Source: Setophaga petechia
Taxonomy: Eukaryota; Chordata; Aves; Passeriformes; Parulidae
Direction of reading: 5' to 3'
Length of the DNA stretch: 64,000 nt
Assembly: GCA_024362935.1 (NCBI GenBank)
Contig: JANCRA010000179.1
Coordinates: forward strand, 372,001 to 436,000
In this document: positions 37,087 through 48,534 of the stretch, one piece after another
Numbering within the stretch: the stretch's first letter is position 1
How the letters are laid out: each line of letters begins with the position of its first letter
The notes under the pieces: model-generated
The model's input: the letters and a program-made list of their open reading frames with translations, nothing else
The model's database searches: none
Told to the model about the DNA's origin: nothing
Program-made: the position numbers and the translations under genes

Positions 37087-37122
37087 TTTCTTTAAAGTAG
37101 AAGAAAGGAAAAAATAACTTTT
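37087..37122 (+). repeat. Detached 36-bp fragment of the 340-430-bp satellite
   Basis: The 36 bases are identical to 34713-34748 inside the satellite (both contain TAAAGTAGAAGAAAGGAAAA). The fragment sits directly before the first 51-bp unit of the next array. Confidence 0.9.
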
Positions 37123-37126
37123 TTAA

Positions 37127-38690
37127 CTTTATTCTGCAGATTTTGGATTTGGAGGATTATTTCTGCCAGGGCACATTCTTTATTCTGCAGATTTTGGATT
37201 TGGAGGATTATTTCTGCCAGGGCACATTCTTTATTCTGCAGGATTTTGGTTTTGGAGGATTATTTCTGCCAGGGCACATTCTTTATTCTGCAGGATTTTG
37301 GTTTTGGAGGATTACTTCTGACAGGGCACATTCTTTATTCTGCAGATTTTGCATTTGGAGGATTATTTCTGCCAGGGCACATTCTTTATTCTGCAGGTTT
37401 TGTTTTTGGAGGAGCATTTCTGACAGGGCACATTCTTTATTCTGCAGATTTTGGATTTGCAGGATTATTTCTGACAGGGCACATTCTTTATTCTGCAGAT
37501 TTTGGATTTGCAGGAGCATTTCTGCCCAGGGCACATTCTTTATTCTGCAGATTTTGGATTTGCAGGAGCATTTCTGCCCAGGGCACATTCTTTATTCTGC
37601 AGGATTTTGGTTTTGGAGGATTATTTCTGCCAGGGCACATTCTTTATTCTGCAGGATTTTGGATTTGGAGGATTATTTCTAACAGGGCACATTCTTTATT
37701 CTACAGGTTTTGTTTTTGGAGGATTATTTCTGCCCAGGGCACATTCTTTATTCTGCAGATTTTGGATTTGGAGGATTATTTCTGACAGGGCACATTCTTT
37801 ATTCTGCAGATTTTGGATTTCCAGGATTATTTCTGCCAGGGCACATTCTTTATTCTGCAGATTTTGGATTTCCAGGATTATTTCTGCCCAGGGCACATTC
37901 TTTATTCTGCAGATTTTGGATTTCCAGGATTATTTCTGCCCAGGGCACATTCTTTATTCTGCAGATTTTGGATTTGCGGGGCAATTTCTGCCAGGGCACA
38001 TTCTTTATTCTGCAGGATTTTGGATTTGGAGGATTATTTCTGCCAGGGCACATTCTTTATTCTGCAGATTTTGGATTTCCAGGATTATTTCTGCCCAGGC
38101 ACATTCTTTATTCTGCAGATTTTGGATTTGCAGGAGCATTTCTGCCCAGGGCACATTCTTTATTCTGCAGATTTTGGATTTCCAGGATTATTTCTGCCCA
38201 GGCACATTCTTTATTCTGCAGGATTTTGGATTTGGAGGATTATTTCTGCCCAGGGCACATTCTTTATTCTGCAGATTTTGGATTTCCAGGATTATTTCTG
38301 CCCAGGCACATTCTTTATTCTGCAGGATTTTGGATTTGGAGGATTATTTCTAACAGGGCACATTCTTTATTCTGCAGGATTTTGGATTTGGAGCATTTCT
38401 GACAGGGCACATTCTTTATTCTGCAGATTTTGGATTTGGAGGATTATTTCTGACAGGGCACATTCTTTATTCTGCAGATTTTGGATTTGCAGGAGCATTT
38501 CTGACAGGGCACATTCTTTATTCTGCAGATTTTGCATTTGGAGCAGCATTTCTGACAGGGCACATTCTTTATTTTGCAGGATTTTGGATTTGGAGGATTA
38601 TTTCTGCCCAGGGCACATTCTTTATTCTGCAGATTTTGCATTTGGAGGAGCATTTCTGACAGGGCACATTCTTTATTCTGCAGATTTTGG
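37127..38690 (+). repeat. 51-bp minisatellite array (~30 copies)
   Basis: Units contain CTGCAGATTTTGGATTTGGA, GGATTATTTCTGCCAGGGCA and CATTCTTTATT. Length variants of 51-53 bp arise from G/GG before ATTTTGG and CC/CCC in GCCAGGG. Open frames up to 317 codons on plus and about 140 on minus are repeat artefacts, since 51 is a multiple of 3. Each unit holds CATTCTTTATTCTGCAG, a good splice-acceptor look-alike on the plus strand (antisense to HLCS). Confidence 0.97.
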
Positions 38691-39274
38691 ATTTTTTGGG
38701 TTTTTTTCTGAGCAGAACCACCTGTCCCTGTGGATATTTGTGCTCCACACTGTGAGCAGGAGTTAATCCAAAGTGCAGCCCAGCCCAAAGAGAACTCAAA
38801 ACTAAAATCAATTTGACTAATTTTGACTAAAATCAAACCACAGTGCCTGCAAACATCTCTCATTTCTGGTTTTTAGGACTCATCTGACTTGCACACCTGA
38901 AAAAGATGATTTTTCACCCTAAAATTTTGTATTAATTTGCTTCACTTCGTTCTGTCCAGGTTCTCCACCTCAGAGGGGTTTTTGTTTCAGTCCTTGCTTT
39001 TGTAGGACTGTCCTGACCTTGGTTTTTCTTTTTATTGTCACAAAAGGATCCAAAAATTTTAATTCTACCACAAATCCACTCCAAAAATAAACTTTGAACT
39101 GATTAAATATGAACCAACTTTATAGAAAATCATTATATTATAATAAATAGTCCCAAATTGAGGGGTAACTTCTAAAAATGAATTGTCTTCAAGGAAAAAA
39201 TTTCAGGGATTATTTAATCAGTACTAAAATGCAAAAAAATGAGTTTAAAATGCACTTCCAGCATAGCTGCACAC
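38691..39274. other. Intron, no recognised element
   Basis: Unique-looking spacer. Confidence 0.55.
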
Positions 39275-39620
39275 AACCAGACAAAATCGTTATCAATATG
39301 TGATATTTAGTGATTAATTTATTAATTAATTGACAAACCTGACAAAATCGATATCAATATGTGATATTTAGTGATTAATTAATTAATTTACAAACCTGAC
39401 AAAATCGATATCAATATGTGATATTTAGTGATTAATTAATTAACTGACAAACCAGACAAAATCGATATCAATATGTGATATTTAGTGATTAATTTATTAA
39501 TTAATTGACAAACCAGACAAAATCGATATCAATGTGATATTTAGTGATTAATTAATTAATTAATTGACAAACCCAACAAAATCTATATCAATATGTGATA
39601 TTTAATGATTAATTAATTTA
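39275..39620 (+). repeat. ~59-bp tandem repeat (6 copies)
   Basis: Units contain GACAAAATCGATATCAATAT, GTGATATTTAGTGATTAATT and AATTAATTGACAAACC. ATATCAATATGTGATAT is an inverted repeat, present in nearly every copy. Confidence 0.96.
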
Positions 39621-40144
39621 TCCTTGGTTAAACAAGGAGAGTTTTTTGGTTTTTGAACAGAACTGCTGGGGAAACAGGAGACTGTGAGCAAAACAATGAT
39701 TATTTAATTTTGAGTTTAAAGCTTGATATGTGCTTTCAGTTTGCCACACCAGTGAAAAAACCAAAAAATTAGGATTGTGACAGTGGCTGTGAAAGTTAAA
39801 TTCTACCAGCAAAATGATCAAACACCAGCAAATCATCAAATGCTTGCAAGAGGAAAAAATGTCCTGGAACAGATGGAGAATTTTTTATTTGTGGAGCAAT
39901 AATGGCAGCAATAATTATAATAATTATTTATATATAATAAAGTTTATTGCAGATCAAAAATGTCCAATCTGGTAATTAAACAGAATGGATTGTGCAGGGT
40001 GGAAAAAAGCTTGGAAATATTTGGAGAAAAATCCACTTCCACCTCCAAAATGCTGCAGAGACAGCAAAAGCAAACCCTTATTTTACTGGATATTCAGAAA
40101 TATCACTGGACTGAAACACCCAATCCAACACCCTCCCATATGTG
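39621..40144. other. Intron, no recognised element
   Basis: AT-rich unique-looking spacer. Confidence 0.55.
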
Positions 40145-40437
40145 TTTTAATGTAAAAATTATTTATTATCAATATTTGTTAATATAAAAATGATTTATTA
40201 TCAATATCTGGTAATATCAACATGATTTATTATCAATATCTGTTAATATAAAAATGATTTATTATCAATATCTGGTAATATCAACATGATTTATTAATTA
40301 TCAATATCTGTTAATAGCAAAATGATTTATTATCAATATCTGGTAATATCAACATGATTTATTATCAGTATCTGTTAATATCAACATGATTTATTATCAA
40401 TATCTGGTAATATCAGTATGTGTTATTAATAGCAATA
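40145..40437 (+). repeat. ~33-bp AT-rich minisatellite (~9 copies)
   Basis: ATGATTTATTATCAATATCT followed by GTTAATATAAAA or GGTAATATCAAC alternates, giving a 66-bp dimer pattern. Confidence 0.95.
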
Positions 40438-41190
40438 TGGCTAAAACAGGAAGATAAAGGAAAATAATCTAAAACAGGAAGAAAAAAATAATCTAAAACA
40501 GGGAAAAAAAAGGAAAAGAAGGAAAAATTTCCCAACTATGTTCATTTTAAATAATGACAGAAATATTCTAAAGGCAGAAGAACTGTTAAAAATGTGTCCA
40601 GGTATTTCTAACAAAAACCTTAATAATTCAAATATTGATTTTATTTTGCAGCTCACGCTGCTTATGGTAACTTTGGGAAAGTGCTCCTCTCTCCAAGGAA
40701 GGAAAAAATTAAGAATTATAATTTATTTTCAGCTATTTTATTTTCTTTTCCATTAGCAAATAATGAAAAAAAATAAATAAACCAACACCTAAAACACAGT
40801 TTAAAAATGGAAAAGCTAAAACAGGAAGATAAAGGAAAATAATCTAAAACAGGAAGAAAAAAGAGGATAAAACAGGAAAAAAAAGGAAAAACTTCCCATA
40901 TTTACAAAAAACTCCCAACTATGTTCATTTTAAATAATGACAGAAATATTCTAAAGGCAGAAGGACTGTTAAAAATGTTTCCAAGTATTTCTAACAAAAA
41001 CCTTGATAATTCAAATATTGATTTTATTTTGCAGCTCACGCTGCTTATGGTAACTTTGGAAAATTGCCCCACTCTCCAAGGAAGCAAAAAATTAAGAATT
41101 ACCATTTGTTTTCAGCTATTTTATTTTCTTTTCCATCAGCAAATAATGGAAAAAAAAATAAACCAACACCTAAAACACAGTTTAAAAATG
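40438..41190 (+). repeat. Tandem duplication of a ~376-bp unit
   Basis: GCTAAAACAGGAAGATAAAG, ATGTTCATTTTAAATAATGA, TTGCAGCTCACGCTGCTTAT and CACCTAAAACACAGTTTAAA occur in order in both copies (about 40438-40813 and 40814-41190), with few differences. Confidence 0.95.
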
Positions 41191-41961
41191 GAAAAGAAGC
41201 AGATAAAAGCTGCTGCCACTGGTGCACTCACCAGTCCTAAACCCAACAATTCCATCTTGGAAAGAAGAAATCTCCAGAGCAGAAAAATTCAGGGGGAATT
41301 GCTCATTTCATGTAACAAGTTCTAAAGTCAAAACATGCCAGATGCAATTTTTTATTTAAATGACAATTGTGCATCAAAACAGAATTATTGCTCCTTATCT
41401 CACAGAAGAATTTCAAAAATTCCTCCTGGAATTGATTTGCATCGATTCTGACTGCATGGAAATAAGTTTTTAACTTATTTCTAAATAAATGAATAAGTTT
41501 TTAAAACTCCTGAGGAGTTAAAGATGTTTTTTAATTCCTAAAATTTGAGTTTATTCCATAAGTAAAGGACACCAGGCACAGCTCTCCAATGAGACACTTT
41601 CTCCAGCTGAACTCTTCCTTCAAATTATTTTAATGATGAGGCCAATGTAACTTTTGCACTTCTATTATGACCTGTTCATCAGTTAAATGCTAAATTACAA
41701 AAGAAATTGGGATTTATTTCTTTGTTCCAAGTGTAACATAAAAAACAATCCCTAAAAAAAGAGCAAAGAGTGAATGGTTGAATAATCCAAATTAATATTC
41801 ATATATATCCACAATCTCTCTTTCTTTCCTCTCAGCAAATGAAAACAGCTTTGTTTTTATTTATTTCTCTGTCTGATGTTGTTAAGGTTGTGAGTTCTGT
41901 AAGTAAATTTATATTCAAAGGAAAAATCTGACTAAAAATTTCCATGAGGGTTATTTGTCCA
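41191..41961. other. Intron, no recognised element
   Basis: AT-rich unique-looking sequence. Confidence 0.55.
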
Positions 41962-42060
41962 GCAAATGTTTTGAGACTCAGCAAACTGTGACCACACTTC
42001 AAAAATTTTGGTTTTTAAACGATCTAAACTCCAAATTTAAGTTCTCATCACATGCAAAAA
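41962..42060 (+). repeat. Orphan fragment of the 340-430-bp satellite
   Basis: About 100 bp resemble the long-unit segment of the array at 31970-36330: AAATGTTTTGAGACTCAGCA, then GATCTAAACTCCAAATTTAA and CTCATCACATGCAAAAAT. It lies about 5.6 kb from the array and is single-copy here. Confidence 0.88.
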
Positions 42061-42169
42061 TCATGAATTTATTACAATTAATACTCTGAAACTGAAGAAA
42101 ATATTATTTATCATGTTAAAATCTCCTCGATGCTGACCCTGCTATTGCCTGGCTTTTACTGTTATTTTA

Positions 42170-42570
42170 ATTTATTTAATATTATTAAATTATAATAATT
42201 ATAATATAATAATTATAATTATAATTATAATATATATAATACATTATATATATTATATAATATAATATATAATATATATTTGTATATAATTTATATATTA
42301 TATAATATATATAATATAATTATAATTATAATATAATTATAATATATAATATATTATATATATTATATAATATAATATATATAATATATATTTGTATATA
42401 ATTTATATATTATAATATATATAATATAATATATAATATATAATTATAATATAATATAATAATTATAATTATAATTATAATATAATAATAATGATAATAT
42501 AATAATTATAATTATTATTATATTATAATATAATATTATTTAATATTATATTTATTTTATTTATTTTAAT
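42170..42570. repeat. AT-only low-complexity tract
   Basis: About 400 bp are nearly pure A/T, made of ATAAT, TATATA and AATTATAATTAT words with many self-complementary stretches. A ~125-bp segment containing ATATATTTGTATATAATTTA appears twice. Confidence 0.95.
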
Positions 42571-43225
42571 TTATTGGTTTCTTTTACAAATTAAGAAGCA
42601 TATTTTGAAACATTTCCTGAAGCAATTCCTGAAACATTTCTCAGATAAACTCAGCAGCACAATTTAGCACAGGCTTGAGAAACAAAGGAGAAACACCCAC
42701 ACTGGAGCAGGACAGTGATTCTCAATAAAACAAATTGTAAAAATCCAACCTCACCCCTCACTTCAGCAAAACCATCAGTCCAGAGCAGCACCATTTTTAG
42801 AGCTAAAATCATGAGATGTGGCTATAAAATGCTGGAAAATGCAGGAATAATGCTGGAAAATGCAGCAATAAAGTTATTTTCTCCTGTTCAAGCCTCCCTC
42901 CTTACCTCTGCTCCTCAGCTGCTGCCCCATCCATTCCCTCTCTCTCCTCCTCCCACACAGCCTCTGCTTTCCTCTGCTATCAAACCACATCCAGCTCTTC
43001 CTCCTGCATTTTTTCTCTCCCAAAAGAAAAAAAAAAATAAAAAAATAAAGTTGTGCTGCTGCTCAGTCAAGGAGCATGCTCTGATTTCCACACTGCATGC
43101 TCAGCTCCCAGCCCAGCTTTGCTCAGGCCTGCAGCTCCCTGCTCCCCTCTGGGCCTCTGCCACCTGACTCACTGTTATTGGTATTTTATCATTATTTTAT
43201 TATTTTATAGACCTAACTTTTGGTT
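42571..43225. other. Intron, no recognised element
   Basis: Unique-looking, with a C/T-rich stretch at 42890-43010. The 150-codon frame at 42715-43167 matches no protein I know and lacks splice support. Confidence 0.55.
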
Positions 43226-44525
43226 AGGAAGGAATGGGTAAAGAAAGGAGATAATTTTTGAAACTTGAGGTGGGCAATGTGATTAATACAATAAAATTAT
43301 ACACAGATTAAAATAATATCATAATTTTAAACATTAACACATTATCTTGTATATTTAGTAAGGAATGGGTAAAGAAAGGAGATAATTTCTGAAATTTGAG
43401 GTGGGCAATGTGATTAATATATATATTTAATTATATTAGATTAGATTTAATTATATACAGATTAAAATCATTTCATCATTTTAAACATTAACACATTATC
43501 TTGTGTACTTAGTAAAAAATGGGTAAAGAAAGGAGATAACTTCTGAAACTTGAGGTGGCCAATGTGATTAATACAATAAAATTATACACAGATGAAAATA
43601 ATTTCATCATTTTGAACATTAACACATTATCTTGTATATTTACTAAGGAATAGGTAAAGAAAGGAGAGAACTTCTGAAATTTGAGGTGGCCAATGTGATT
43701 AATACAATAAAATTATACACAGATGAAAATAATTTCATAATTTTAAACATTAACACATTATCTTGTGTGCTTAGTAAGAAATGGGTAAAGAAAGGAGATA
43801 ATTTCTAAAATTTGAGGTGGCCAATGTGATTAATACAATAAAATTATACACAGATGAAAATAATTTCATAATTTTAAATGTATTAACACATTATCTTGTG
43901 TGCTTAGTAAGGAATGGGTAAAGAAAGGAGATAACTTCTGAAACTTGGGGTGGGCAATGTGATCAATACAACAAAATTATACACAGATGAAAATCCTTTC
44001 ATTATTTTAAACATTAACACATTATCTTGTGTATTTAGTAAAGAAAGGAGATAACTTTGAGGTGAGCAATGGGATTAATACAATAAAATTATACACAGAT
44101 GGAAATAATTTCATAATTTTAAACATTAACACATTATCTTGTATATTTAGTAAGGAATGGGTAAAGAAAGGAGATAACTTCTCAAACTTGAGGTGAGCAA
44201 TGGGATTAATACAATAAAATTATACACAGATTAAAATAATTTCATCATTTTAAACATTAACACATTATCTTGTGTACTTAGTAAAGAATGGGTAAAGAAA
44301 GGAGATAACTTCTGAAATTTGAGGTGAGCAACGGGATTAAAACAATAAAATTATACACAGATGAAAATAATTTCATCATTTTAAACGTATTAATATATTA
44401 TCTTGTGTATTTAGTAAGGAATGGGTAAAGAAAGGAGATAATTTCTAAAATTTGAGGTGGCCAATGTGACTAATACAATAAAATGTTACAGAGATTTAAA
44501 TAATTACATATTTTAAACATATTAA
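43226..44525 (+). repeat. ~130-bp minisatellite array (~10 copies)
   Basis: Units contain GGAATGGGTAAAGAAAGGAG, GAGGTGGGCAATGTGATTAA, ACAATAAAATTATACACAGA, AATTTCATCATTTTAAACAT and TAACACATTATCTTGTGTAT. One unit near 44035 lacks the AATGGG part. Confidence 0.96.
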
Positions 44526-44689
44526 CACGCATATACAAAAGTGTATCTAGAATTATGGAATTATACAGGTGCAGGACCAAACTTCATCCCTGCTGTGGAT
44601 CCTCTAGGAAATGCTGGCACAGATGAAACTGTGACCAGCAGAAATTCCTGAAATTAAATCCCCTCATCCTGTCAAGAACAGCTCTGCAT

Positions 44690-45535
44690 GCTCTAACTGT
44701 AAAATGCAGCTTGCCCTGACACTTTACACAGGAAACTTTTCCTGGGAGAAGAAAAATACATGTACCATGAAAACAGCCAGCACAAAATGCATTCTGATTT
44801 ATTTTTTATCTCTGCATGATCTAACTTTTGTAAAATACAGGTTGCCCTGACACTTTACACAGGAAACTTTTCCTGGGAGAAGAAAAATAAAAGTACCACA
44901 AAAACAGCCAGCACAAGATGCATTCTGATTTATTTTTTATCTCTGCATGATTCTGATTTACTTTTCATCTCTGCATGATCTAACTGTAAAATACAGGTTG
45001 CCCTGACACTTTACACAGGAAACTTTTCCTGGGAGTAGAAAAAATAAAAGTACCACGAGAACAGCCAGCACAAGATGCATTCTGATTTATTTTTTATCTC
45101 TGCATGATCTAACTTTTGTAAAATACAGGTTGCCCTGACACTTTACACAGGAAACTTTTCCTGGGAGAAGAAAAATAAAAGTACCACAAAAACAGCCAGC
45201 ACAAGATGCATTCTGATTTATTTTTTATCTCTGCATGATTCTGATTTACTTTTCATCTCTGCATGATCTAACTGTAAAATACAGGTTGCCCTGACACTTT
45301 ACACAGGAAACTTTTCCTGGGAGTAGAAAAAATAAAAGTACCACGAGAACAGCCAGCACAAGATGCATTCTGATTTATTTTTTATCTCTGCATGATTCTG
45401 ATTTATTTTTTATCTCTGCATGCTCTAACTGTAAAATGCAGGTTGCCCTGACACTTTACACAGGAAACTTTTCCTGGGAGTAGAAAAAATAAAAGTACCA
45501 CGGGAACAGCCAGCACAAGATGCATTCTGATTTAT
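44690..45535 (+). repeat. ~130/157-bp alternating tandem array (6 units)
   Basis: TTGCCCTGACACTTTACACA recurs near 44711, 44841, 44998, 45130, 45287 and 45443. Long units have an extra copy of CTGATTTACTTTTCATCTCT. The ~289-bp dimer at 44841-45129 is repeated almost exactly at 45130-45418. Confidence 0.96.
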
Positions 45536-45785
45536 TTTTTTCCTTCTGAGAAACCTTGCCTCGATTTTCCTGTAAATCCTTTGTCATCCTTGTGAGCACA
45601 GTGGTTTATTAAAATAAAATACGTTCTGCTTGTTGGGAACACCCAGTGCAAAGAACAGAGGAGGAACTGCAGCACACTGAGTGATTTCAGCCGACAGCTG
45701 CTCTTGAATCAGCTTTTCACGTCAGGCAGACAGGCACAGGCTGTGGAGTCTGTCTGAAATACCCTTCATTCTCTTGCCTCACCAT

Positions 45786-46572
45786 TGTCATGGAAGAGCC
45801 CGAAAAGTTGAAACTGTGAAGGCAGTGGGGAGGGGAAAGTCACCGATTATCAGCTTGTTTCCACAGGTGTTATTTGTGTAACACCCCGTGCTGAACACGA
45901 CAGGGGCATCCTGCCCCTCTGAACAATGGATTTTACCTCCTGGCCTGCCTGGCTTGAGCTCTGAAGATGTCGGGACCCAGCAGATCCCTCTGGCTGTCCT
46001 GAGCAGCCCAGACCCTGCCAGGGGGCTCAGAGACCCTGGCACAGAGCCCAAAATGCCCCTGTGGGTTTGATTATGGGCCATGGAGCAAATTACCAACCTT
46101 GTATGAAGATCAGCAAGCCATAACAGTTTAAGTAGAATATTAGTGAAGTTATCACAGGGTGAAATATGCATTTTGGGATTTTGGTACAGGGGGGTTATGG
46201 AGACAAGATGGAGGGAACTGGGTGTGTCCAGCCTTTCTCTTTCTTCTTCTTGGCCTCCATCTTCTGGGTGATGTTGGCACTTACAGATTGGTTTAGAGTA
46301 GAAGCTCACTGTCTAACACAGGTGATGGGCACTGGACAGTAATTGTAAACATTGCACACGTGGTTTGTAGTATAAAGACACAACACCACCCTGGGGCAGG
46401 CAGAGTGCCTGGACTGTCCTGCTGAGCTGACCTCGGCAGGGCAGGAGAAAATTGTTTATAGATAAGATAAAATAAACAACCTTGAGACCGAGAAATGAAG
46501 AGCCCTGACTCCTTCTTTAAGCGCCGGGCTGGGAAAACAGACTTTAGAACTTTTCTTGGGGTCAGTCTGACA
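45786..46572 (+). mobile_element. Endogenous retrovirus LTR (ERVL-like guess)
   Basis: It begins TGTCATGGAAGAGCCCGAAA and ends GTCAGTCTGACA, giving TG...CA ends over 787 bp. A TATA box (TATAAAG, 46371-46377) lies 100 bp before a polyadenylation signal AATAAA (46471-46476), the usual U3-R order for a plus-strand LTR. It resembles a passerine LTR family I remember, but flanking bases show no target-site duplication. Either internal sequence follows it or one end is misjudged. Confidence 0.75.
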
Positions 46573-46589
46573 AACTAATGATCCCCACA

Positions 46590-47275
46590 GAAGACCCCTC
46601 TCGCCCGCCCTCAACCACCATGACAGACAAGCAGAAAAGGTTTCTTCATCAAGGAACCAAGACAACAAACTCCCCGTGCAAGAAAAACTCCATTGCACCT
46701 TCCTCCAGAGACTGGGACTGAACTCCCCCCCTTGCTTGGAGCTGTGCAGTGGAGAGGGAAAGGTTGCCCAGAACAAACACACCTGTGAGGGCCTGCCTGG
46801 CTTCAGCTCTGGATGGTCTCCCTCTCACAGAAAACCCCTCTCACCTGCCCTCAACCATCGTGACAGACAAGCACAAAAGGTTTCTTCATCAAGAAATCAA
46901 GACAAGAAACTCCCCGGGCTACAAAAACCCCACTGCACCTTCCTCCAGAGACTGGGACTGAACTCCCCCCCTTGCTTGGAGTTGTGCAGTGGAGGGGGAA
47001 AGGTTGCCCCGAACAAACGCACCTGTGAGGGCCTGCCTGGCTTGAGCTCTGGGTGGTCTCCCACAGAAGACCCCTCTCACCTGCCCTCAACCATCGTGAC
47101 AGACAAGCAGAAAAGGTTTCTTCATCAAGGAATCAAGACAACAAACTCCCCGTGCAACAAAACCCCCACTGCACCTTCCTCCAGAGACTGGGACTGAACT
47201 CCCCCCTTGCTTGGAGCTGTGCAGTGGAGGGGGAAAGGTTGCCCAGAACAAACGCACCTGCGAGCACTGGGCCAT
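46590..47275 (+). repeat. ~240-bp tandem repeat, 3 copies, within ERV-related DNA
   Basis: GTGACAGACAAGCAGAAAAG recurs at about 46621, 46861 and 47097. Units also share CACCTTCCTCCAGAGACTGG, CTTGGAGCTGTGCAGTGGAG and GAGGGCCTGCCTGGCTTGAG. Matching open frames on both strands are unit-length repeats of low-complexity peptide and look non-coding. Confidence 0.93.
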
Positions 47276-47378
47276 GGAAACAATGGTCTGTGCCTGTTGC
47301 TTGGCTTGGACTCTGTGTGTGCTCCTATTCTGTTCTTTCCCCCTCCCTGGAGACCTTTTGTTTCAGCTTCCCTTCCCC

Positions 47379-47767
47379 TGTTGTCAGTGGTCACAGGGGT
47401 TTTTAGAGGATGGAAGAGTCAGGATCTTGATTCCGTAATCAGAAGGCTTCGTTTATTATATTATGATATATATATAGCATTATAACTATACTACATAGAG
47501 ATAGAAAAGAAAGAGGGTTCTTCAGAAGCTGGCTAAGCTAAGAAAGAGATAGAAAGAATGAATAACAAAGGTCTGTGTCTCACAGAGAGGACAGCAGCTC
47601 TGCTGTGAGTGGTCAGTAGATCCAAACATCTACAGGGGACCAGTCACAGGTGGACCTGTTGCATTCCACAGCAGCAGATAATAATTGTTTACATTTGCTA
47701 CTGAGCTTCTCAGCTCTAGAAGGAAAAATCCTACAGAAAGGATTTTTCACAAAGAATGTCTGCGACA
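47379..47767 (-). mobile_element. Solo LTR of an ERVK-type endogenous retrovirus, with 6-bp target-site duplication
   Basis: On the minus strand it reads TGTCGCAGACATTC...CTGACAACA, with TG/CA ends and matched terminal words (TGTYG/CRACA). A minus-strand AATAAA follows an AT-rich TATATA stretch, about 75 bp before the 3' end. Direct repeats TTCCCC at 47373-47378 and 47768-47773 flank it exactly, as expected for a 6-bp duplication. No internal retroviral genes are present. The body resembles a common passerine LTR from memory. Confidence 0.88.
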
Positions 47768-47773
47768 TTCCCC

Positions 47774-48071
47774 CAACCACAACCAGTGTCACTGGAGCCC
47801 CGGTCAGCCGCGCTCTCCGGGATCTCCCCGGACGTGGCCTGGCCAACCTGCGATGGCCGGACCCTCGAAGGACAACAGCAACACCACGCTTGGGGAGCTA
47901 TACCCATTCCCCTTTTCCTCCCTTTTTCCCTTTTTCCTCCCTTCTCTTCCCTGATTCCCTCACCAACACAACACAGTTGTAGTTCTATCAATAAACAAAA
48001 CCTGTTGATGTTATTGCTGTAAATCCCCTGTGCCTTGGCTGGTGATTTTGCACCTAAAAATCACCGCGACA
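47774..48071 (+). mobile_element. Probable right end of an older ERV or LTR interrupted by the solo LTR
   Basis: GC-rich, CpG-containing sequence (CCCGGTCAGCCGCGCTCTCC) is followed by a pyrimidine stretch, AATAAA at 47990-47995, and an end CACCGCGACA. This resembles a U3-R-U5 end in plus orientation. Its left partner is not identified with certainty. Confidence 0.5.
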
Positions 48072-48164
48072 TCTGTGCACTGGGACAGATGGAATTCCAC
48101 ATTTCCCCAGGAACCACAGCTGGAAATGAACTGGCAGAGGAGGAACCCCAAAAAATCCCCCAGG

Positions 48165-48445
48165 CTCCCCTTCCCACCATTGTGCACAAGGCACAGCTGA
48201 CCATGGACTGTTGGGGTCTTTGGCACTGACAAACTCTGAGAACACCACGGGGTCCTTTAAATCAAAAACTCCAAATCAACTCCATTGATTCTCCAGATAA
48301 TTAACTCCATTAATTCTCCCTTCCCACCATTGCTGCCCAAGGCACAGCTGACCATGGATTGCTGGGGTCTTTGGCACTGACCAACTCTGAGAACACCACG
48401 GGGTCCTTTAAATCAAAAACTCCAAATCAACTCCATGAATTCTCC
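48165..48445 (+). repeat. Tandem duplication of a ~145-bp unit
   Basis: CAAGGCACAGCTGACCATGG through GGGTCCTTTAAATCAAAAAC and TCCAAATCAACTCCAT occurs at about 48168-48288 and 48320-48440 with very few differences. Confidence 0.95.
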
Positions 48446-48534
48446 AGGATAAATCCAGCTGAGTAAACTTCAATCATGAACTCTGTGTTGTAGAAAAGTT
48501 TTTTTTTTTCTGCATATTACTGGACAACTGGATT

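Noticed and set aside
37143..38766. Open frames of 179-317 codons in several plus frames
   Set aside because: They come from a 51-bp repeat that is a multiple of 3. Peptides are simple repeats with no start context, splice support or known domain.
42715..43167. 150-codon plus-strand frame with Pro/Leu-rich part
   Set aside because: There is no recognisable family, no good splice sites and no repeat of the pattern elsewhere. Chance openness in C/T-rich intron is enough.
46676..47197. 173-codon open frame with three similar segments
   Set aside because: It is explained by the 240-bp tandem repeat. Frames are also open on the opposite strand, and no domain is recognised.
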